Of a DNA stretch of 64,000 nt, positions 23,040 to 32,250 are shown in pieces (the stretch's first letter is position 1; every line of letters starts with the position of its first letter). The notes beneath the pieces were generated by a model. That model ran no database searches. It was not told the DNA's origin and was given only the letters and a program-made list of their open reading frames with translations. Where the stretch lies: NCBI GenBank assembly GCA_036023115.1, contig JAYKKT010000086.1, positions 11,299,501 through 11,363,500 on the forward strand, given 5' to 3'. Origin of the DNA: Brasenia schreberi. Its lineage: Eukaryota > Streptophyta > Magnoliopsida > Nymphaeales > Cabombaceae. Position numbers and translations under genes: made by a program.

Positions 23040-23545
23040 TATAGGGTATATACGTGCCCTTACTTGGGTCTTGCAAATAAGAGCGAAGGCTCAATGTGGG
23101 TGCATGCTTTGAATTGAAAGACTTGCACACACGACATGAAATGAAAACCCAAATAGTATAACACAGCCCTTACTTGGGTCTTTCAAATAAGAGCGAAGGC
23201 TCAATGTGTGTGAGTGCTTGAATTGAAAGACTTACCCAAATAGTATAACACGGCCCTTACTTGGGTCTTTCAAATAAGAGCGAAGGCTCAATGTGTGTGA
23301 GTGCTTGAATTGAAAGACTTACACACACGACATGAAATGAAAACCCAAATAGTATAACACGACCCTTACTTGGGTCTTTCAAATAAGAGCGAAGGCTCAA
23401 TGTGTGTGAGTGCTTGAATTGAAAGACTTACACACACGACATGAAATGAAAACCCAAATAGTATAACACGGCCCTTACTTGGGTCTTTCAAATAAGAGCG
23501 AAGGCTCAATGTGTGTGAGTGCTTGAATTGAAAGACAACACACCC
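23040..23545 (-). repeat. 109-bp tandem repeats, 3' LTR of D
   Basis: Four to five units. Two consecutive AAAACCCAAATAGTA starts are at 23340 and 23449, a period of 109 bp. One unit, between about 23145 and 23230, is shortened. Confidence 0.9.
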
Positions 23546-24658
23546 AACTTAAGCAAAAACCCTACGTAAGTTAAAATATATATGTATATATGTATATTAG
23601 GGGCTGATTAGGCCCGTGTGTGTTCAAAATCGTGTACAACTAAGAGAGTGCACGTGTGTGGGTGTGCCAAGCCACGTTATTACAAGCGGGGGGAGACTAT
23701 GCTCCGTTATTACAACCCCGTATCGAATTGAATCTTAAGCAAGTATACAACTAAGGACCGAGTTAGGCACTTACTAATAGCTGGTCCGAAGAAGCCTTGC
23801 TTGAGCGTGGGCTTGGCCTTCGCCTTGGGCTGCAAAAGGGAGCTCCGCGAGGTTGAACGGCAAGGGGTTGCTGGCCGGATGTCTTTGGTGCACGGAAGAT
23901 GCGCCTTGAAGATGGCCGACTGCTAAGGATGGGCTGGTTTTGGTGTGTTGGGCTAAAGGAGCCTAAGTAGGGTCACTAAGGGAGTATGGTACTAAGGGAA
24001 GGGAGCTAGCTAGGGGAAAGATATGGCTGGCGGATGGCTGGCCGAATGAAAAGGTGACAGTCGGTTGGAGTGGCCGACTAAGGGTGCTTGGTGGTGTCGG
24101 GCTGCTAGGGTGTATAGGCTATGGTGGATAGGAGGGGAACTAGCTAGGAGATGGGGTAAGGTGGTAGTGGGAGTAGTGGGGTGATATGGGCTGGTTTTAG
24201 GGAGTGAAGTGGAGTGGCCGAATGTAGCTAGGTGGATTGGTAGTGGCGGGTACCTAGGCTGATTATGGCCTGGCCGAGTGGGAACGGTGGCGGCAAGTGG
24301 AATGGCTGGTGTTAGGGTGATATGGTAGTGGGTTAGGTGGCTGAGAGTGGAGAGGGAGTGGAGAAGGAGTAAGGTGGAGGATACTAACCGGATGATGGGA
24401 GGTGGTGGTGGATGGAAGGGGAGCAGCCGAGTGATTGGGATGCACAGGATGAGGTTCGGCCGGGAGGAAGGGTGGCGATGTGGACCTCGGCTGGAGTGGT
24501 GGTGGTGGTGGTGCTCGGCTAGGAGGTAGTGGCGCAGGTGGTGGCTGGCTGTGGGGCAGGTGGAGCAAGATGGGAATCGGCTGGGCTGGGGAGTGGAGGA
24601 CCCGGCTGGTGGAAGATGGAGCTTCCCGATTGGAAAAGCCCGCCCCAAAGGGGGGGGG

Positions 24659-24667
24659 TTTATATAG
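24659..24667 (-). promoter_or_regulatory. TATA box of 3' LTR of D
   Basis: CTATATAAA on the minus strand, directly followed by a run of C (G8 on the plus strand). Confidence 0.65.
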
Positions 24668-25865
24668 GGCTGGGCTAGGTCGGTTGGGGCTGGTTTTGGG
24701 GTAGTGGTTAGGTGGTTTAGGTAGGGTGGTGTGGTGATAAGGTGGGTTGGAAAGGGTAGGGCCAGATATTTTGAATACAAGGGGTTTGGGTAGGTTGTGT
24801 GCTAGGGGTGGTTTAGAGGTTTAGTGAGGTAGGTTAGGTGATTAGGCTAGGATTAGGTTAGGTTTAGGAAAATTAACCTAGGTTTAGGGAAGGATTAGGG
24901 AAGTGGGTTAGGTGATTAGGTTGGGATTAGGCCGGGATTAGGGAAGTGGGTTAGGTGATTAGGCTCAGATTAGGACAGGATTAGGGTAGAAGGCTAGGAT
25001 TAGGTGTTTTTGGTTAGGTTTAGGTGAAGGAGCTCCCTTTGCATGGCCCATGGACCTTAACCACATCATGTTGGTGCAGCCCTAGGTTAGGTTTTGGCTA
25101 ATTACAAGCTTAAACCCACTTAATTAGGCTAACCCACATGATTAACCCCAAACTTGACACACAAGTCAAGCTTAATTACAACACACACTTGATCTTATCC
25201 ACCCCCACTCTCTCTCATGCCCATAATCCCACGTGAAATTCAAGTGGGCCCCACCTCCATTTATGAGAAGGTGATGTGGGCCATGGATATGGATATTGGA
25301 TTGGATTTTTGAATCCAAATCCAAATCTGAGTCCATACATGGGTTTGGATTGGGATCTGGATATATATGGTCCAGATCCAATCCAAACTGAATTCTGACT
25401 CCTTCAAGCTGTGTTCGAAACGAACGGTTTGTGCGGGGCCTGACAGCATCAATACTCCGTCTGCATTGGGTCTTCGCCAACATGATCGTCCGCCTCTGTT
25501 TTCGCCTTCCAAAGATGACTTCAAATGATGTTTTGATGATAGCAGGGTCTTGGACGTTCGAGATCCTGGGGGTGTGGATTTGATACGAGAGTTGCTACGC
25601 CGGGCTCGACATGTGCTCCGGTTCTAGGCTCTCCTTTGCTTTTTTGGTCCTGTCTGGATTAGGCCAAGCTGCTTCGGGGTTTCAAAAACGTGTTTTAAAA
25701 GGTTTTCAAAAGCCATATCATGTATTTTTGAAATATAAAGTTCAAAACATATATACAGGATTGTCTGGAAGGCTCTTGGGTTTCCAGACTCAAAATAGCC
25801 CTTTGGGGCTGCTTTTACAAAACCAGATGGATTTGAGAAATTCGTGAGATTTCGGGGTGTTTACA

Positions 25866-25874
25866 GATGCCCCT
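25866..25874 (-). other. Polypurine tract of D, left part (split)
   Basis: GATGCCCCT is the LTR-proximal part of the polypurine tract. It is separated from its remainder at 27968 by solo LTR E. Confidence 0.85.
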
Positions 25875-27967
25875 TGTAGACGCGCGAAAAATCCCCGCCT
25901 CTCGCCTTTTTCAGGGCTCGGAGCGGATCCTCTCGTGTGTCTAAGGCCTATGTATGCAAACAGGGCGTGCCAAGCCACGTTATTACAAGCGGGGGGAAAC
26001 TATGCTCCGTTATTACAACCCCGTATCAAATTGAATCTCAAGCAAGTATACAACTAAAGACTGAGTTTAGGCACTTACGAGTAGCTGATCTGTAGAGGCC
26101 TTGCTTGAGCGTGGGCTTGGCCTTCGCCTTGGGCTGCAAACGGGAGCTCCGCGAGGGTGAGCGACAAAGGGTGCTGGCCAGCTGCAAGTGGGGCGCGGGA
26201 TAGGTGCCTCGAAGGTGGCCAGCTGCAAGTGGGTGTCGCCTTGATGTGGGGAATTAACGGGGCTGGGCCAAGTGAATATGTAGGGTCACAAATGGAGAGT
26301 ATAGAGTGTTAGGGAATATGGACCTAATGGGAGTTTAAGGGAAGGCCGAATGGGAGTCTTATAGGGTGGCCGGATGTAGCTAGGTTGCTAGGATGACTAG
26401 GTTCGGCTGAGTGAGAAGGGTGGCAGCAAAGGGGAATGGCTGGTGGTAGGGTGTTGTGGTAGGGTTTAGGTGGCTGAGAGTGGAGAGGGAGTAGAGAAGG
26501 TGAGACGAAGTAAAAGGGGTACTAACCGAATGGAATGAAGATGGCGCTCGACTGGGCTTGGGGAAGGCAGTGAGGCTTGGCCGGGAGGTGGTGGAGATGG
26601 CGGTGCAAGTGGTGGTGGGATGGAGGGATGGTGGTGGTGCAGGCGGAGCAGGTGGAGCAGCTGGGGCAGGTTCGGCTGGGCTGGGAAGTGGGGGAAAGAG
26701 AGGGCCCGGCTGGGATTGGTGAGGGGTTCCAGCTTTTTTTTTTTAAAACCCGCCCCCAAAGGGGGGGGTTTATATAGGGATGGGTAGGTCAGTTAGGGCT
26801 GGGTTTGGGGTAGTGGTTAGGTGGTTTAGGTAGGGTGGTATGAAGATAAGGTGGGCTGGAAAGGGTAGGGCCAGATATTTTAAAAACTAGTGGTTTGGGT
26901 AGATTGTGGGCTAGGGGTGGTTTAGGGGTTTAGGGCTAGGTTAGGTGGTTGGGTTTTAGGGTGAGGTTTAGTGAGCTAGGTTAGGTGATTAGGCTAGGTT
27001 TAGGCTAGGTTTAGGGAAATTAACCTAGGTTTAGGGAAGGATTAGGGAAGTGGGTTAGGTGATTAGGCTCAGATTAGGGGTGGATTAGGGTGGGAGGCTA
27101 GGATTAGGTGTTTTGGGTTAGGTTTAGGTGAAGGAGCTCCCTTTGCATGGCCCATAGACCTTAACCACCTCATGTTGGTGCAGCCCTAGGTTAGGTTTTG
27201 GCTAATTACAAGCTTAAACCCACTCAATTAGGCTAACCCACATGATTAACCCCAAACTTGACACACAAGTCAAGCTTAATTACAACACTCTTGATATTAT
27301 CCATCCCCACTCTCTCTCATGCCCATGATCCCACGTGAATTTCAAGTGGGCCCCACCTCCATTTATGAGAAGGTGATGTGGGCCATGGATATGGATATTG
27401 GATTGGATCTCTGGATCCAAATCCAAATCCAAGTCCACATATGGGTTTGGATTGGGATCTGGATATATATGGTCCAGATCCAATCCAAACTGAACTCTAA
27501 CTCCTTCGAGCTGGGTTCAAAATGGATGATTTGTGCGGGGCCTGACAGCATCAGTACTTCGTCTGCGTTGGGTCTTCGCCAACATGGTCGTCCGCCTCCG
27601 TTTCTGCCTTCCGGAGATGACTTCAAATGACATTTTGATAAGAACAGGGTCTTGGACGTTCGAGATCCTGGGGGTATGGATGTGATACAAGAGTTGCTGT
27701 GCCGGGCTCGACATGTGCTCCGGTTCCGGGCTCTCTTTGACTTCGCTGGTCCTGTCTTGATTAGGCCAAACTGCTTTGGGGTTTCAAAAACGTGTTTTAA
27801 AAGGTTTTCAAAAGCCATATTATATATTTTTGAAATATGAAGTTTAAAATATATATACAGGGTTGTTTGGAAGGCTCCTGGGTTTCCAAACTCAAAATGG
27901 CCCTTTGGGGCTGCTTTTACAAAACCAGATTTGTTTAAGAAATTCGTGGGATTTCGGGGTGTTTACA
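25875..27967 (-). mobile_element. Solo LTR E inside the polypurine tract of D
   Basis: Complete termini (TGTAGACGCG ... GTTTACA) and a perfect 5-bp duplication CCCCT on both sides (25870-25874, 27968-27972). No interior follows, so it is a solo LTR formed by LTR-LTR recombination. It is only 2,093 bp because about 1.2 kb is missing: CAGGGCGTGCCA, the text before the repeats, runs directly into GTGCCAAGCCACG, which lies after them. The shared GTGCCA suggests a microhomology deletion. Landmarks: conserved box 25975-26027; putative exon 26079-26133; TATA 26769-26777; palindrome 27446-27489. Confidence 0.93.
26769..26777 (-). promoter_or_regulatory. TATA box of solo LTR E
   Basis: CTATATAAA on the minus strand beside a C tract, as in D. 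Confidence 0.6.
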
Positions 27968-29055
27968 CCCCTCTTTGACCTTGTCCAAATCGATTTGGAT
28001 AAGGGCAAAGATGACAAACACCCCTTTCAATGTCTCCCTAGATCTAGCCACGAAGAATATGGGATCGTCCCAATTTTTAGCAAAATCTCAATTCATAAAC
28101 TCTGGTAGGAGGAGATATCACACCAAAGGGATATACAAAACGGTTTCTGGTCCTAAAATGGGATCATGTTTATGCAAGTACCATGCGTGGAATGCAAATG
28201 ACATGGGTGTGGTGCCAAGAGTGGCGACCTCCCAAAGACCAAATGTGGTCGAACTCTAGAGACTTACAAGGCCTGTTGCTCCCAATGAGCAGATCCTATG
28301 CTGTTCGATGCTCGATTTTCAAAACTTATTTACAAAAGGGACAACTGTCTTGAGTCTCAATCCTAAGGATCTCGAGCTCTTCGTATTTGCCCTCGTTTGA
28401 GTCTCCATACTCGCTTATCTAGCGGAGGTTTTATAAGAAACAAGGCATATTTCAAATTCCTATGCCTTACTCGAAACGTCGAATTCTCAAACAGGATGAA
28501 ATTCAAGTAAGTAAATCCTATTTTTACTTTAGGATTCCTCGAAATGAACCATGCTTTAGCTTGGGATAAGCTAGGGATGGGAAAGAGATACCACGGTCCC
28601 TTCTGCAGCGTCCCTGTGGTTTAAGGCATTGAAGGCGGAAAACTGCTCTTTTTGAGCTTTTTGGCCTCTTTTTCCTTTTTTTCATAGAGGGTCTCCCTTT
28701 GGGAGTATTTTTTCTTTAATCCCTCTTTTCATAAGAGAATCGATTTTCTTTTGAATTCTGGTTTCTTTCTTTTGGAAAGATACTTTGAATGGGAAATTCC
28801 CTTTTGTTTGGGCCTTTATTTTCCTTTTGGAAGTAGAAGAGAAGAGGGGAGGACTTATCCCAAGCCTACACTCGATCCATCCCAGATTAGCCTATTTAGA
28901 AATAGCACGTACTACTTGCAAGTATCTTGCTATATTGAACTAGGCCTTTCTTTGTAAGAAGAAGGGTTTTGAAATGTAACCACGATTTTGAAGACTCCAC
29001 TCTTTCACAAGTGCGAATTCTCTCACTCAGGGTCACACGACTTTGCCTTTGCACT
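27968..29055 (-). other. 3' untranslated region of element D
   Basis: Continues the split polypurine tract and contains the palindrome TCCAAATCGATTTGGA (27984-27999). It is then collinear with the A and C 3' regions up to CCTTTGCAC, where LTR F begins. The lysine-rich frame seen in A and C is shifted here after KKKYSQRETLYEKK. No integrase follows: it is missing along with the second RNase H. Confidence 0.75.
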
Positions 29056-30291
29056 TGTAGACACGGAAAATCTTCGACTCCGGGTTTCTTAGGCCTGGAG
29101 CGAATCTTTTCGCAATCTACGTTCGCTTTTAGGGCGTGCCAGCTAGCTTACTCAAACTAGTGAAGTAGTTTTTGAAATATCTGACTTTTGAAAGGGCGAT
29201 TGTAGGCAAGCGGGATCTTTACGTCGCAGAACTTCTTGCACCGACGCGCAAGGGTCAGTCTGTACGCTTTAGAGACTTCTTTTGAAACAAATTAAACTCA
29301 AATTCGATTTTGAATGATCAGGTGTTTGAAAACTTTGGAAATCATGCACTTGGCGAGTTTTTTTATTTGGGCGACCCTAAGTCTTTCAATTTCAACCACT
29401 TAGGCGTGTTTGCATATTTTGTTCGGGTTTGTTCGATGCAGGTATGCACTCTAGCTCGAGTATGGCGAGTATGCAATGCAACTCACACAACTGAACCTTA
29501 AAACCCGAAATTGAAAGACTTAGCAGAAGGGAAAACCCAAATTGAATGCAACTCACACGACTTGAATGTAAATTGCAGAAATTTAAATATATCTATATCT
29601 TAAGAGCGGAAAGGCTCAATGTGTGCGTGGGTATTATGTATAAATTGAAATGCAACACACGCAACTGAACCATAAAATGCAGCAGAAGGGAGATATAGAT
29701 ATATATAAGAGCGAGAAGGCTCAATTGTGGCGTGAGTGCTTTGAGTGTATAAATTGAAAGGCAACTCACGCAACTTGAATTTAAAACCCAGCTGGAAGGG
29801 AAATACGTATATATACATAAGAGCGGAAAGGCTCAATGTGAGTGAGTGTTTTGAGTGTATAAAATGAAAGACAACTCACACGACTTGAACCTTAAAACCC
29901 AGCTGAATGTATATAAATAGGGCTATATCCTATGGGCTATTGAGGCCCGTTTGTGTGCAAAAGTGTGCAGATAAGAGCGGAAAGGCTCGAGTGTACGTGT
30001 GTGTGTTTTGCACATATATTACATCCGGGGGGAGACGATGCTCCGTTATTACAACCCCATATGACGAATTGAATTGAATAGAAAGGGATTTGATATATAT
30101 CGAAATCAACTTACACTTTCCAGCCTTTTGAGTTAGGATCGTACAAGGGGTGAATCCGCCTTCTTCTTATGGAGTCCGGGGCATGTGGGAGCGAAGCCGG
30201 AGAGCTTGAGAGCTTGGAGAGACTTGGAGTTCCGGGAGCTGCAAGCTACAATGGGTTTGGGGCTAGTTGGCGCTGGTTTGGGCAAGGTAAG

Positions 30292-30837
30292 ACTCAAGCC
30301 ACCTTGGCTCGAGTTATAGGGTTTTTGTGTGGGATTCGGCCAACCTTTGGCCTTGGGTTTAGGTATGGTTTTTGACTTGGGATTAGGCCAGCACTTTGGC
30401 CTTGGTTTTGGTCTTGTGGAACTCGAGCCAAGGTGGCTCGAGTAGGAGTGACTTGCTCTAGGGTTCGGCCAACACTCGGCCTTAGGTTTTGCTTATGTGA
30501 CTCGAGCCCAAGGTGGCTCGAGTGAACTTGGTTTAGGGTAGAGTCAATCCGGCCAGCCTTTGGCCTTGGGTTTGGTATAGGATAGACTTGGTATTAGGCA
30601 TAACTCGAGCCAAGGTGGCTCGAGTGATGGGATTTTGTTTAGATCTTGTGAAACTCGAGCCAAGGTGGCTCGAGTAGGGGGGGGGGTTAGGATAGAGTTT
30701 GGGCTGGGTTCTAGGCGAGGGCCAAGGTTAGCTTAGGGGTTGTCTTGGGTCTTTGGTAAGGGACCACGGCCTGGGTTAGGGGCTAGTTTAAAAGGTAGAT
30801 GGGGGAGGAAAAAGGCTCGAGCCAAGGTGGCTCAAGC
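30292..30837. repeat. Array of six XhoI-type hairpins in LTR F
   Basis: Copies at 30292-30314 (inverted), 30421-30443, 30500-30523, 30603-30625, 30653-30675 and 30815-30837. Each has 9-base arms ACTCGAGCC and GGCTCGAGT around a 5-base loop AAGGT, or its complement ACCTT in the first copy. Between them lie shorter hairpins of the GGCCA...TTGGCC type (for example near 30338, 30386, 30466, 30551). Confidence 0.9.
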
Positions 30838-31294
30838 TAGGTAGTTTCAAAGGGAAGTTAGGCCAGCACTTGGCCGAACTTTAGGTGGTTTAGGGAGGTT
30901 GTTTAGGGTGGTGTTTAGGTAGGAGACTTGGTGAAAAACGGCAAGCACTTGGCTGGTTTGGTGGCGGTTTTAGGGGACATTTGGGTAGGATGGGTGGTCT
31001 AGAGGATTAGGGCACGTTTAAGAAAGGGGTTAGGTTAGGGCTTAGGGGACGTACATTGGTGCAACACCACTCCAAGCCGCCGCTCAAGCCGCCAAGCTCC
31101 ACCATGCAACGCTCCCAGCCAGCTTGTATGGGACGTCCCTTGGTTGGTGCAGCCCTTGGCTCCATGAGCCAATCCCAAGCACTCAAACAAACGAACTTGG
31201 CCTATGGGCCTTTTTCTCTCTCATCCCCCCCCTTTATTCACGTGAGGTGCTTCCCTGGAGCCTCACGTCCTCTTTTTTTCAAGCCCAGCACCTC

Positions 31295-31303
31295 TATTTA
31301 TAG
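31295..31303 (-). promoter_or_regulatory. TATA box of LTR F
   Basis: CTATAAATA on the minus strand, in a near-palindromic context (CCTCTATTTATAGAGG). The same TATAAATAG core occurs in H and J. Confidence 0.65.
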
Positions 31304-31574
31304 AGGTTTTAAGTGGGTCTTGGATATTGGGTCTTGGATTTGGGTCTGGCTATCCGGATCCAATCCAAACTCTATGTGGATCTGGATCGCGGATCTCAGA
31401 TATTTTGAGATCCAGATCCAGTCCAAATATTTATTTGGGTTTGGATCTCGGATCTCGGATCTCGGATATTTTGAGATCCAGATCCAATCCAAACACAATT
31501 TGGATCTGGATCTGGATATTTTTGGATCCAAACCCAACCCAATCCAAACCCAATCCAAACCCAACGCATGGTGC

Positions 31575-31885
31575 TTTGCCCAATCTACCCATGAGAATGG
31601 GTTTTTCGAACAAGTGCTTGATTGGATCAAGCTTGGACACTATCCAGATCTCGTGATCTAGGAAATAGTGTCTAAATTTCTGGCAGGCCCAGACTAGGGC
31701 CAAGCACGTCTTCTCCATGGCTTGATAATTTCGTTCATAAGCCAAGAGAGTTTTTGAAATGTAGTAGATGGCATACTCCTTATGGGTGTCATCCTCGTAT
31801 TGAGCCAACAGGGCTCCTAAAGCATTCGCATGCACGGAGATGTATAGTAAAAGCGGTTTTCCTTGCTTTGGAGGGTTCAAAATGG
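31575..31885 (-). pseudogene. pol: Ty3 RNase H fragment, element D
   Basis: About 100 codons (NPPKQGKPLLLYISVHANALG ... GRLGKAPC) of the first RNase H, bounded by two deletion junctions. On the left it joins LTR F. On the right, near 31884, it joins the pol linker, with GGGGAATTTG at the join. The whole RT palm, present in A and C, is missing between these points. Confidence 0.88.
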
Positions 31886-32250
31886 GGAATTTGATGCGTG
31901 GTTTTCAAAAAGACCTGGTTTTGTACTTGGACTTTCAAGTGATTTTAAAATTTTTGGTCTGGCTATGCAGACGACGTTTCTTTCGAAATCCTTTTCTTTT
32001 GCCAAAGTCCTACCAGGAGCAGCTACATATAAAATCTTTTTGGTATTTTCAAATTTTCTATTTTTTTGGGTTTTTGTAAAACAAGAACTTTAGGAACTAT
32101 ACAAAGCACTCTTTTTTCGAGTTTTTGTTTTTCCATTGTTTTTGGTTTCCTTGTTTTTCGATTTTTTTTATTTTAGGCTTTTCAAATGTTTTTGTGTTTT
32201 TATAAAAAGGGATCTTCCGTCATACCTACAAAGGGAAAACACTACGGGTT
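31886..32250 (-). pseudogene. pol: N-terminal pol linker fragment, element D
   Basis: Collinear with C 19910-20250: KPGLLKNH-like text and the lysine-rich segment back to the start codon following CCTTTGTAG (plus strand CTACAAAGGG near 32226). No long open frame remains. Confidence 0.7.

Larger units (their letters stand above)
22477..25865 (-). mobile_element. Element D, 3' LTR
   Basis: A 3,389-bp LTR from TGTAGACGCGG to GTTTACA. It closely matches 35261-38711, its partner, so the pair defines element D. Landmarks: 109-bp repeats about 23040-23545; TTGTAATAACG box 23672-23724; putative exon 23775-23829; TATA 24659-24667; TTAGG-rich tract about 24790-25030; palindrome 25344-25387. The 3' copy lacks one stretch present in the 5' copy (the GCTAGCTTACCTAAGC segment near 22575). 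Confidence 0.93.
29056..31574 (-). mobile_element. Truncated LTR F
   Basis: Starts TGTAGACACGG and is LTR-like in minus orientation: repeats with GAGCGGAAAGGCTC (29480-29900), the conserved box (30016-30060), a GTAAGT donor-like site near 30110, a hairpin array (30292-30840), and a TATA box (31295-31303) preceded in transcription order by a GGATCC/ATCCAAATCC-rich U3 (31310-31560). The LTR start TGTAAACACC is missing; the sequence runs straight into pol of D at 31575. It belongs to the H/J type, where the ATCCAAATCC tract adjoins the TATA box, rather than the A/C/D type. Confidence 0.82.

Noticed and set aside
23040..23545. Evenly spaced repeats resembling a CRISPR array
   Set aside because: The units are 109-bp direct repeats with no unique spacers, lie in plant LTRs, and have no cas genes nearby.
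24010..24780. Long proline/serine/threonine-rich frame (256 codons) in the D LTR, with similar ones at 13637-14170, 45537-46181, 1049-1513 and 42833-43479
   Set aside because: Low-complexity translation of G/A-rich tracts. The frame starts upstream of the TATA box, several frames are open at once, and the frame is not kept between LTR copies.
30169..30375. Short frame over the F leader starting MESGACGSEAGELESLERLG
   Set aside because: Antisense to the LTR transcript, overlaps the first hairpin repeat, and has no counterpart elsewhere.
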